Positions 15,173 through 23,496 of a stretch of 33,135 nucleotides of DNA are shown here, piece after piece. The stretch's first letter is position 1. Every line of letters starts with the position of its first letter. Source of the DNA: an uncultured Erysipelotrichaceae bacterium (GTDB lineage Bacteria; Bacillota_I; Bacilli_A; RFN20; CAG-288); contig CACYDF010000095.1 of NCBI GenBank assembly GCA_902773085.1, forward strand, positions 1 to 33,135, read 5' to 3'. The notes under the pieces are model-generated. The model was not told where the DNA came from, searched no databases, and saw only the letters and a list, made by a program, of their open reading frames with translations. Position numbers and translations under genes: made by a program.

Positions 15173-16384
15173 ATGTATTGTACTAGAAAAATATCTAAAG
15201 ATTTATTTTATGTAGGTTGTGATGATTATAAAATTGATTTATTTGAATCAACTTTAAATATTAATCATGGAGTATCTTATAATTCATATATTATTTTAGA
15301 TGATAAAACATGTCTATTTGATACTGCTGATCAAGATGTGTCAAGATTATTTTTAGAAAATGTTGAACATGTCCTTGGTAAAAGAAAGTTAGATTATCTA
15401 GTTGTCCATCATATGGAACCAGATCACTGCTATAACATTAAAGAAGTATTACTTAGATATCCAGATGTAAAAATTGTATCTAATGAAAAAGTATTTGAAT
15501 TTATGAAGAACTTTTTCCCAACTTTGAATATAGAAAGAAACAAGAAAGTAGTTAAAGAAGGTGACAAACTTAAACTTGGACATCATACTTTACAATTTGT
15601 TTTCACTCCGATGGTCCACTGGCCTGAAGTTATGATGTCATTTGATATCGATACAGGAACTTTATTTTCTGCAGATGCTTTTGGTTCTTTTAATACTCTT
15701 GATGGGAATTTATATTCAAGTGATGTTGATTATGATAAAGAATTCCTTTCTTCTGCAAGAGAATACTATACCAACATAGTTGGTAAATACGGAGTTCAAG
15801 TTCAAGCTGCATTTAAAAAACTAGATCCAGGTAAAATCAAACTTATTCTTCCTTTACACGGATTACTTTGGAAAGGAGAAGAAATAAGTTACATTCTTGA
15901 TAAATATATTAAGTGGTCTACTTATACTCCTGAAGATAAAAATGTTATTATTCTTTTTGCATCAATGTATGGAGATAATAATGAAGTTGCTAGAGTTTTA
16001 GCAAATAAATTATCTGAAAAAGGAATAAAACAATTGAAAGTATATGATACATCTAGAACTAGTATGGCCAAACTTGTTGGTGAATCATTTAGAGTTTCTA
16101 ATATTGTTTTAATTGCACCAACATATAATATGACTATTTTCCCAAGTATGCTTTCATATTTAGATGATATTATGAGGATGAATTTATCAAATCGTACTTT
16201 TACTATTATTGGAAATGGTTCGTGGGCTCCTGTTGTTGGAAAACTGATAAAAGAAAAATTATCTACTAATTCTACTTTATCTTTCACCCCTAGTGAACTT
16301 ACTATTACTTCTTCATTAAAGAAAAACGATTTGACTACTCTAGATACAATTTCTAATGAAATTATATCTAGTATTAATAAATAA
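15173..16384 (+). CDS. fprA: Flavodiiron protein (A-type flavoprotein, O2/NO reductase)
   Basis: Flavodiiron proteins reduce oxygen to water, or nitric oxide to nitrous oxide, and protect anaerobes. The N-terminal metallo-beta-lactamase-like domain carries the di-iron ligands HxExDH (H80, E82, D84, H85), H149, D168 and H229. The C-terminal flavodoxin domain begins near 257 (VIILFASMYGDNNEVA) and ends with IIGNGSWAP. The 403-residue length is that of the simple class A form, without a rubredoxin extension. The usual Gly after DH(S)G is replaced (DHCYN). ATG 15173 has a Shine-Dalgarno TAGGAG, and an operator-like dyad with an extended -10 lies upstream. It suggests an anaerobe that meets oxygen. 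Confidence 0.94.
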   Translation: MYCTRKISKDLFYVGCDDYKIDLFESTLNINHGVSYNSYIILDDKTCLFDTADQDVSRLFLENVEHVLGKRKLDYLVVHHMEPDHCYNIKEVLLRYPDVKIVSNEKVFEFMKNFFPTLNIERNKKVVKEGDKLKLGHHTLQFVFTPMVHWPEVMMSFDIDTGTLFSADAFGSFNTLDGNLYSSDVDYDKEFLSSAREYYTNIVGKYGVQVQAAFKKLDPGKIKLILPLHGLLWKGEEISYILDKYIKWSTYTPEDKNVIILFASMYGDNNEVARVLANKLSEKGIKQLKVYDTSRTSMAKLVGESFRVSNIVLIAPTYNMTIFPSMLSYLDDIMRMNLSNRTFTIIGNGSWAPVVGKLIKEKLSTNSTLSFTPSELTITSSLKKNDLTTLDTISNEIISSINK

Positions 16385-16416
16385 TCTTCTTTTTTATAAA
16401 TTAATATTCCTTTCTT

Positions 16417-16425
16417 TGCTATAAT
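16417..16425 (+). promoter_or_regulatory. Extended -10 for a leaderless GTG start
   Basis: TGC TATAAT (16417-16425) is followed by six bases and then GTG 16432. Transcription would begin at the start codon itself. No Shine-Dalgarno is possible in that distance. Confidence 0.5.
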
Positions 16426-16431
16426 AAAATT

Positions 16432-17154
16432 GTGAATTTTTCATTTACGTTAATATTTGGAATCTTATTATTTGTTGCCTTTACTTTATTAAGAAAGAAA
16501 ATGGATGTTTTCTTTTTAATTACTTTTGCAATTGGTGCTGCAATTAATGCAAATATATTTAATTCATATATATATCCAATAACTTTCACTGATAATTCAT
16601 ATTTTGTATTTGGATTAAATCAATTTTTATATCCTCTTTTTGTTTTAACCATTATGATACGTGCATTTGATTATTCTTTAAAAGATTCTAAACAAATGCT
16701 TGTATCTGCTCTTGTTGCAATTACTCTTAGTGCATTTATTCAATTCTTTGCAGAAATTGCATTCTACTATCCATTTAAAGAAAAGAAGTTTATTGAAGTA
16801 TTACTTACTTTACTACTCTACTTAGTTAGTACTCTTGCAACACTCATTGCATTTGTTATTGTATTTAAGATCTATCCTATACTTGAAAAGAAGAAAGTTA
16901 ATAAATATTTAATTTTAGTTATTGCTCTTGTTATAACAAATATTATTAATCCATTTATTTATACTGGATTTGCTTTGCTATTTAGTTCACATTCAATCTT
17001 ATCTTCAAATATGTTAGATAATTATCCAGCTTATATTTTTGGTTCTCTTATTATTAGAACTTTTGCAATTGGATTATCACTTTTATCATATCTAGTAAGT
17101 AATACTATTTGGAAATCTGAAAACTTAATTCAAGTTCAAAAAGATAGCAAGTAA
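16432..17154 (+). CDS. Polytopic membrane protein of unknown function
   Basis: A 240-residue, mostly hydrophobic protein with about six membrane helices (near 3-20, 25-45, 58-77, 90-115, 123-146, 160-180 and 200-225) and a short Lys/Gln-rich tail. The arrangement resembles small vitamin or precursor uptake proteins, but I see no family motif and do not assign one. The start is GTG at 16432, seven bases after a consensus extended -10, which points to a leaderless mRNA. It lies between the flavodiiron gene and thyA, all on the same strand, but thyA has its own -10 and Shine-Dalgarno. Confidence 0.75.
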   Translation: MNFSFTLIFGILLFVAFTLLRKKMDVFFLITFAIGAAINANIFNSYIYPITFTDNSYFVFGLNQFLYPLFVLTIMIRAFDYSLKDSKQMLVSALVAITLSAFIQFFAEIAFYYPFKEKKFIEVLLTLLLYLVSTLATLIAFVIVFKIYPILEKKKVNKYLILVIALVITNIINPFIYTGFALLFSSHSILSSNMLDNYPAYIFGSLIIRTFAIGLSLLSYLVSNTIWKSENLIQVQKDSK

Positions 17155-17217
17155 TCAAAATAAAATCTAACTATATTTTATAGATAATTTGGTGATAAAA
17201 AATAAGCCGTTTTTTAA

Positions 17218-17243
17218 TATAATATATGTTGTGAAAAGGAGGA
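17218..17243 (+). promoter_or_regulatory. -10 box and strong ribosome binding site of thyA
   Basis: TATAAT at 17218-17223 is followed by AGGAGG at 17238-17243 and ATG 17250. No convincing -35 is visible at the normal spacing. Confidence 0.5.
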
Positions 17244-17249
17244 CTAACT

Positions 17250-18080
17250 ATGTCAAAAGCAGATGAGATTTTTGTAGATAATATGAATGATATTTTGAAG
17301 AATGGATTTTGGGATACTAAATTAAATGTTAGGCCAAAGTGGGAAGATGGAACTCCAGCCCATACTGTTAAAAAATTTGGTGTTGTTAATAGATATAATT
17401 TAAAAGAAGAATTACCTATTCTTACTATTAGAAAAACAGCATTTAAAAATTGCCTCGATGAGATTCTTTGGATATGGCAAAAAAAGTCAAATAACATTCA
17501 TGATCTTCATTCTCATATTTGGGATAGTTGGGCTGATGAATCTGGTTCTATTGGAAAAGCGTATGGATATCAACTTGGTAAAAAAGCAAAATATCCAGAA
17601 GGTGAATTTGATCAAGTGGATAGAGTCCTTTTTGACTTAAAAAATAATCCTCAATCAAGACGTATTATGACTAACATTTATAACTTCGAAGACTTACATG
17701 AAATGCACCTATATCCTTGTGCATATTCAATGACTTTTAATGTTAGTGGAAAGACATTAAATGGTATTTTAAATCAACGAAGTAATGATATGTTAACTGC
17801 TAATAACTGGAATGTTTTACAATACTCTTTACTACTTATGATGTTTGCACAAGTATCCGATTTAGAGGTTGGAGAACTTGTCCATGTAATTGCAGATGCC
17901 CATATTTATGATAGGCATGTTGACATAGTAAAAGAAGTTATTAAAAAGAAACAACATAAGGCTCCAAAGCTAATTATGGATAAAAAAATAAAAAATTTTT
18001 ATGACTTTAAAACTGATTCTTTTGAGCTAGTTGATTATGAATTTGAACCACTAGACAAAAAAATTCCAGTTGCTATTTAA
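17250..18080 (+). CDS. thyA: Thymidylate synthase ThyA
   Basis: ThyA methylates dUMP to dTMP using methylene-tetrahydrofolate, which leaves dihydrofolate for the reductase encoded next. The nucleophile lies in LYPCAYS (C157), phosphate-binding arginines in SRRIM (R137, R138), and QRSNDMLTANNWN (176-188) binds dUMP and folate. LTIRKTAFKN is the conserved N-terminal loop. 276 residues is normal. It has the best Shine-Dalgarno in this region. folA starts 11 bases after its stop, forming a thyA-folA operon. Confidence 0.97.
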   Translation: MSKADEIFVDNMNDILKNGFWDTKLNVRPKWEDGTPAHTVKKFGVVNRYNLKEELPILTIRKTAFKNCLDEILWIWQKKSNNIHDLHSHIWDSWADESGSIGKAYGYQLGKKAKYPEGEFDQVDRVLFDLKNNPQSRRIMTNIYNFEDLHEMHLYPCAYSMTFNVSGKTLNGILNQRSNDMLTANNWNVLQYSLLLMMFAQVSDLEVGELVHVIADAHIYDRHVDIVKEVIKKKQHKAPKLIMDKKIKNFYDFKTDSFELVDYEFEPLDKKIPVAI

Positions 18081-18091
18081 AAGATTTTAAA

Positions 18092-18604
18092 ATGATTATT
18101 TCAATATTAAACTGTGACAAACACTTTGGGATAGGAAAGAAAAATGGTTTGTTGTTTTCTTTGCCTAAAGATATGGAGTTTTTTAGAAAAACGACACTTA
18201 ACCATATCGTATGTATGGGCGAGAATACCCTACTTTCTTTTCCTAAGAGCAAACCCCTACCTAATAGAACAAATGTCGTCTTATCATCAGATCCTACACA
18301 TAACTATGAAGGTGTAATTAATATCCATTCTTTCGATGAATTCTTGCTTTTTATAAAGGAAAAATCTCAAAAAGAAGATGTATATATTATTGGTGGAGCA
18401 TCGATTTATAATCAAACTTTAGACTATGTCGATAAGGTCTTATTAACTAAAGTTGAGGCTGATGGACAAGCAGAAGTCTTTTTCAACAACTTAGATGAGA
18501 ATAAAAACTTTTCTCTAATTGAAGAAAGTGCTTCTATCACTGATGGTAACTTTAAAATTAAATTCTTAACTTATATTAATTTGTCAAAAAAAGAAATCAA
18601 ATAA
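18092..18604 (+). CDS. folA: Dihydrofolate reductase
   Basis: This NADPH-dependent enzyme regenerates tetrahydrofolate after thymidylate synthesis. GIGKKNGLLFSLPKDMEFF gives the flexible loop and the catalytic acid D27. VYIIGGASIYN is the cofactor-binding motif, and LTKVEADGQAEVFF matches the C-terminal signature. The 170 residues are typical, though the usual Trp in the LPW loop position is Phe-Ser. It begins 11 bases after thyA with no clear Shine-Dalgarno, so expression probably relies on coupling. Altered loop residues could influence trimethoprim binding, but this cannot be judged from sequence alone. Confidence 0.94.
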   Translation: MIISILNCDKHFGIGKKNGLLFSLPKDMEFFRKTTLNHIVCMGENTLLSFPKSKPLPNRTNVVLSSDPTHNYEGVINIHSFDEFLLFIKEKSQKEDVYIIGGASIYNQTLDYVDKVLLTKVEADGQAEVFFNNLDENKNFSLIEESASITDGNFKIKFLTYINLSKKEIK

Positions 18605-18651
18605 AGCAAAAATTAGTTCAAATAAAAAACAATCTAATTAAAATTTTTTTC

Positions 18652-18680
18652 TTGCAAAAGGAATATATATCTATTAGAAT
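18652..18680 (+). promoter_or_regulatory. Promoter of the RNase J gene
   Basis: TTGCAA at 18652-18657, 17 bases, then TAGAAT at 18675-18680. This predicts a start near 18687 and a 35-base leader before ATG 18722. No strong Shine-Dalgarno is visible in the leader. Confidence 0.6.
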
Positions 18681-18721
18681 ATTAGCATCCTAATTTAAAC
18701 GCAAGTTAATTATTTTTGCTT

Positions 18722-20404
18722 ATGGACAAAGAAAAGTTAGACTTGTCATCTCCAGTATTTATTTACGCCCTTGGTGGTCTTGGAGAAGTCGGCAAGAACA
18801 TGTACTGCATCGAAGATTCTTCCTCAATCATTATTATTGATTGTGGTGTTTTATTTCCAAATGCTTCTATGCCTGGAATTGATTATATTATTCCTGACTT
18901 TTCACATTTAAAAGAAAATGCTGAAAAGATAAAAGCATTAATAATTACTCACGGACATGAAGACCATATTGGTGGTATCCCTTATTTATTAAATGAATTT
19001 AAAATCCCTATTGTATATGCACCAAGAATTGCTGTTGCCTTAATCAAGAATAAATTAAAATTAAATAAGGTTAATTATGAACCAAATATTTCAGAATACC
19101 AAGAACAAACCAAAATAAAGCTTGGAGATTTTTCTCTTAAGTTTTTTCATGTTACTCACTCTATTCCAGACTCTTTTGGAATCCATATAGAAACACCACA
19201 AGGAACGATTATTGAAAGTGGTGATTTTAAAATTGATTTAACTCCTGTTGATAAAGATTTTGATTTCCAAAAAGTTGTTGGTTTTGGAGATGCAGGTGTT
19301 GACCTTCTTCTAGCTGACTCAACCAATGCTGAAAAAGAAGGATATACTCCAAGTGAAAGAGATGTTATCAATGGTATTGAAGATGTCTTTTCTGAAGCAA
19401 GTGGAAGAATTATTATTTCTACATTCTCTTCTAACATTTCACGTCTTGCACAGATTATTAATACAAGTGTAAAAAATAAAAGAAAAATAGTTATCTTTGG
19501 TCGATCAATGGAAAACAATATTCAAGCTAGTAGAGACTATGGATATATAAAAGTTTCTGACGATTATATTTTAGATGGTTCTTCATTTACAAACGTTCCT
19601 CCTAATGAAGTTACAATTTTATGTACTGGTAACCAAGGTGAACCTTTAGCAGTCCTTTCTAAAATATCTCGAGGTGAACATAAAGATATAACTATTATTC
19701 CTGGTGATACAGTTGTTTTCTCATCATCTGTAATTCCTGGTAACTCTAGTGCAGTTAATCCTATGATTAATGCATTTACTCGTCTTGGAGCTTCAGTTGT
19801 TACTAATTCATCTAAAAATAGAATTCATGCTTCTGGTCATGCTTCTAGACAAGAAATGAGATTACTTCAAAAACTTATCAGACCAAAATATTTCATGCCA
19901 ATACATGGTGAATATAGAATGCTTAAACTCCATGCTGCAATTGCTGTTGATTGTGGAATGCCAAGTGAAAATACTTTTGTATGTCAAAACGGTGACGTCT
20001 TAAAACTATTTAATCATAAAGTAACACGTGGTACTTCTTTCCCAGTTGATTCAGTGTATATTGATGGAAAGAATACAATTGGTTTAACTAATACCATTAT
20101 GAAAGATCGAATCACTTTAATTAATGAAGGTGTAGTTGGAGTTATTGCAATAATCAACCTAACTACAGGAGAAGTAATCTCTTCTCCAATAGTTGAATCA
20201 AGAGGTTTTATTTCAAATAATAAAAAAGCACTTGAAGAAAAGACTGGTCAATTTGTAAATAAAGTTCTTTGTGAAAAAATCAAAGAAAAGAAATTATCTG
20301 TCCAGGAAATTAAATCAATATTAAGAGGTGCAACATCTCAGTTCTTACAAAGAGAATGTGGAAGAGAACCAGTCGTGGTTCCTTTAATTATTAATCAAAA
20401 ATAA
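18722..20404 (+). CDS. rnjA: Ribonuclease J
   Basis: RNase J is the 5'-3' exonuclease and endonuclease of Firmicutes mRNA decay and rRNA processing. ALGGLGEVGKNMY (16-28) opens the metallo-beta-lactamase domain, and THGHEDHIGG (76-85) gives the zinc site. LADSTNAEKEGYTPSE marks the beta-CASP domain, and SGHASRQE with MPIHGEYRML are further family motifs. 560 residues is normal. I chose ATG 18722 over an in-frame TTG six bases earlier. J1 and J2 cannot be told apart here. Its stop is only two bases from the stop of the convergent ABC exporter gene. Confidence 0.95.
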   Translation: MDKEKLDLSSPVFIYALGGLGEVGKNMYCIEDSSSIIIIDCGVLFPNASMPGIDYIIPDFSHLKENAEKIKALIITHGHEDHIGGIPYLLNEFKIPIVYAPRIAVALIKNKLKLNKVNYEPNISEYQEQTKIKLGDFSLKFFHVTHSIPDSFGIHIETPQGTIIESGDFKIDLTPVDKDFDFQKVVGFGDAGVDLLLADSTNAEKEGYTPSERDVINGIEDVFSEASGRIIISTFSSNISRLAQIINTSVKNKRKIVIFGRSMENNIQASRDYGYIKVSDDYILDGSSFTNVPPNEVTILCTGNQGEPLAVLSKISRGEHKDITIIPGDTVVFSSSVIPGNSSAVNPMINAFTRLGASVVTNSSKNRIHASGHASRQEMRLLQKLIRPKYFMPIHGEYRMLKLHAAIAVDCGMPSENTFVCQNGDVLKLFNHKVTRGTSFPVDSVYIDGKNTIGLTNTIMKDRITLINEGVVGVIAIINLTTGEVISSPIVESRGFISNNKKALEEKTGQFVNKVLCEKIKEKKLSVQEIKSILRGATSQFLQRECGREPVVVPLIINQK

Positions 20405-20406
20405 CA

Positions 20407-23400
20407 TTAATTTAAAGACCTAATAATTCCATTTGGAGTTCGTGCTAGCATTATAAATGACGGCACTAGCTCACAAACAAAACTGATTATTAATATTCCT
20501 ATTAAGAAAATAAATATATATAATCCCATAAAGAATAGATTAAAAATTGATAAGTACATAGTAACTAATAAAATAGGTAATAAAGAAAATAAAGCAAATT
20601 CAAATAAGAAAGAATAAATATTTTCAAGATTTACTTCTTTCCTTGTTTTACCAATGTTTCTTAATACCCCGTAATAATACTTTTCATAATTTGCTTTTGA
20701 ATATCCATTAGTAAATAAAGTGATGAAATAAACAAGAGTAAATACTCCAAGAGTTATTAAAACATCTAGTGAATTTACTAGCCCTGCTTCTTTTAAAAAT
20801 GAAGAACGGACATCACTAATTAAATAACCTTGTAAATCTTCTTCACCATATTTATATTCATCAAAGAATTCTTTTGTCTTATTAACATCGTTAGATAAGA
20901 AAGAAGTATTTAGCAAGGTTGATGGGTTTCCAGTATATTCACGAATTTCTATTCTTTTTTCAATTGGCTTTATTTGATCAATGAATTCTTTATATACGCT
21001 CGCTTTATCAGAATATGAACTGACAAGATCATATGATAAAGGTATGTGTCCATTATAAACACATGCAAGTTTCAAATAATTAAAACCAGTTGAAGAAATA
21101 TAAACTTTATCATCAATTTCTCCTTCATATGTTTTATAAACTTTGGCATTATTAGATGTACTAGTACTTAAAGAAAATCTATCAGTAAATGGAAGTGAGT
21201 TATAAGAAGAAATATCAAATCCGAAAGTAGAAAGCATTTTATTAGGAACAATAATATAATTTCCTTTATTAAATTCTTCTTTCTCATCATTAGATAACAT
21301 ATCATTAATATTACTTGGAAGAATGTTAGATGAATTATTAATTATCTGACTCTTAATATAGTTAAAACCAAAAGCTGATTTAGAATCTTCTTTTTTATTC
21401 TTCGCTGCGTTAATTTTTTCACTTACTCCTTCTTCACTTGGCGCATAATTAATTGATCTATCTTTAAAACATATAACTTTCTTTTCTGGCTGAGGATTAT
21501 AAGTAACTTTTAAATCACTAGTAGTAAAATATGTCCTTGTTCTATTCTTTAATAATTTAATTTCACTTTCAGTTATTTCTTGTTCAAAGGCGATTTCATC
21601 AAACATGCTTTTAGAAAATAACATAAATGATTTATTAGTTTCTTTACCAATAATTGTGGTAATTGTTTCATCAGTTATATTGCTATTAGTAAAAGTATAA
21701 TCAGGATTATTTTTTATTTCTTCATAATCAACAAAAGTTACATCTTTTAAATTAGGATAGATTTGATATGAATCTTTATATAAATCATTAAAAGTAATTA
21801 AATTAGCAAGGTCATTTTTAATAAAGCAAACATTATATGGGGTATCAACTATTGCTTTAATCTTTAAATTTAATGGAGCAAGAAAGTAAGATGTATCAGA
21901 ATTTAAGGAAATACTAATTTCTTTATTAATAAACTCGCTTGCCTCTTTACTACTAAGTGCACTTGCAAGTGATTTATTTAATAGTACTTCATTATCACTT
22001 ATATCATATTTTTCAAGTTCTGGACAAAGGCCATCTTTTTTTGCTTTTTCAAACGAATAAAAATAAATATTTTTATTTGGAACAAATTGGTCAAAAAGAG
22101 ATGTAAAAGAATGAACATCATTAACATTAGTAATAATACTCGCTCCTAAGTAGCCACCAACTAAATTTGGAACTAAATTTTCTACACCACTTAATAAAGA
22201 ACTGGATTGTTGAACATATACATATGTAGGATTATAGAAACTATCTTCTATTATTCCTGATTCCGGATTATTTATCATTTGAAGAATAGTATCTCTTTGA
22301 ATACTAAAATCTTTTCCTTCTTCTGCTTTATTTGCATTTAATAATACTTGGCTTTTTGTTGAAACATCTCCAATACTAAGTTTAATATCTCTTACAGTTG
22401 CAAAGAAAATATTAGCAACAATAAAAATGATAGCTGAGAATAAAATCTTTGAGATGTTATTAAAGACAAAGTTAACCTTTCTCTTCTTTTTTGCATTACT
22501 TTGTTTTAACTTATTAGTTAAAAAGTAATGTTTAAATAATCCTTTAAGTGTCTTTTTAGATTTGATGTTATCAAAATCCAGATCATTTTTTTCATCAATA
22601 ATTTTTTCTTTCTCTTCTTCTTTATTAACAAAAACTACTTCACTAGGTTTTGCAACTGAAATATTTTCACCAACTACTAAAATCTTATCTCCTCTTTTAA
22701 TAATTTGAATTTCATCCTTAATAGTTGAATCATCACTATATACTTTTAATAAGAGATTGCCTTCTTTAATATCTGACTTAGTTAAATTATTTGAATATAT
22801 CTTTTTAGAATCAACAAAGTTTTTATCTTCTTGAATATTATCAATATTATACTGTTCAATCTTTTTATTATTAATTGAAAAGGCATAATCTGCATATTTC
22901 TTAACAAGTGTTTGATTATGAGTTACGCAAACAATTAAATGATTACGAGATAAACTCTTTAAGATATCCATTATCTTATATGCATTTGCACTATCTAAAT
23001 TCCCTGTTGGTTCATCAGCAAGAATAATCTTTGGCATAGTAGCAAGTGCCCTAGCTATTGCAACTCTTTGCTTTTGACCAAGAGATAAATCCCCTGCTTT
23101 TCTTAAAGCATTAACATGAAGATTAACTGCATCAAGAAGTTTAGCAACCCGATAATCAACTTCTTTTTGAGAATTGATCCCGGCATTTTCAAGTCCTACT
23201 AAAATGTTATCTTTAATAGATACATCATCAAAAAGTAAAAAGTCTTGGAAGATAACTCCAATATTCTCTTTTCGATATTTTTCAATATCAACTTTAACAT
23301 TGTCGTAAGTTATTTCTCCTTCATAGTTAATTAGTCCACCTAGAGCATTTAATATTGTTGATTTACCAATTCCAGATTGACCAACAATGAAAATCATTCC

Positions 23401-23496
23401 AGTATCAGGTAAAGAAAGATTTACATTATCTAGTACTTTTACTTCTTTTGAAGAATTAGGATAAAAGACTTTAGTCAAATTCTTAACATTAATCAT
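20407..23496 (-). CDS. ABC exporter: ATPase fused to FtsX-type permease, second of a pair
   Basis: This large single-chain protein (1029 residues) belongs to the MacB/LolCDE-like class. The ATPase occupies 1-230: Walker A GQSGIGKST (39-47), Q-loop FQDF, signature LSLGQKQR (137-144, Leu in place of the first Gly), Walker B IILADEPTGNLD and the H-loop THNQT. A Lys/Glu linker leads to one membrane helix near 345-368, then a very large extracytoplasmic domain of about 520 residues, then three C-terminal helices. MacB-type pumps use mechanical transmission rather than substrate channels. A strong AGGAGGAGG precedes the ATG, and the gene overlaps the partner exporter by eight bases. Substrate unknown. 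Confidence 0.9.
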   Translation of the reverse strand: MINVKNLTKVFYPNSSKEVKVLDNVNLSLPDTGMIFIVGQSGIGKSTILNALGGLINYEGEITYDNVKVDIEKYRKENIGVIFQDFLLFDDVSIKDNILVGLENAGINSQKEVDYRVAKLLDAVNLHVNALRKAGDLSLGQKQRVAIARALATMPKIILADEPTGNLDSANAYKIMDILKSLSRNHLIVCVTHNQTLVKKYADYAFSINNKKIEQYNIDNIQEDKNFVDSKKIYSNNLTKSDIKEGNLLLKVYSDDSTIKDEIQIIKRGDKILVVGENISVAKPSEVVFVNKEEEKEKIIDEKNDLDFDNIKSKKTLKGLFKHYFLTNKLKQSNAKKKRKVNFVFNNISKILFSAIIFIVANIFFATVRDIKLSIGDVSTKSQVLLNANKAEEGKDFSIQRDTILQMINNPESGIIEDSFYNPTYVYVQQSSSLLSGVENLVPNLVGGYLGASIITNVNDVHSFTSLFDQFVPNKNIYFYSFEKAKKDGLCPELEKYDISDNEVLLNKSLASALSSKEASEFINKEISISLNSDTSYFLAPLNLKIKAIVDTPYNVCFIKNDLANLITFNDLYKDSYQIYPNLKDVTFVDYEEIKNNPDYTFTNSNITDETITTIIGKETNKSFMLFSKSMFDEIAFEQEITESEIKLLKNRTRTYFTTSDLKVTYNPQPEKKVICFKDRSINYAPSEEGVSEKINAAKNKKEDSKSAFGFNYIKSQIINNSSNILPSNINDMLSNDEKEEFNKGNYIIVPNKMLSTFGFDISSYNSLPFTDRFSLSTSTSNNAKVYKTYEGEIDDKVYISSTGFNYLKLACVYNGHIPLSYDLVSSYSDKASVYKEFIDQIKPIEKRIEIREYTGNPSTLLNTSFLSNDVNKTKEFFDEYKYGEEDLQGYLISDVRSSFLKEAGLVNSLDVLITLGVFTLVYFITLFTNGYSKANYEKYYYGVLRNIGKTRKEVNLENIYSFLFEFALFSLLPILLVTMYLSIFNLFFMGLYIFIFLIGILIISFVCELVPSFIMLARTPNGIIRSLN

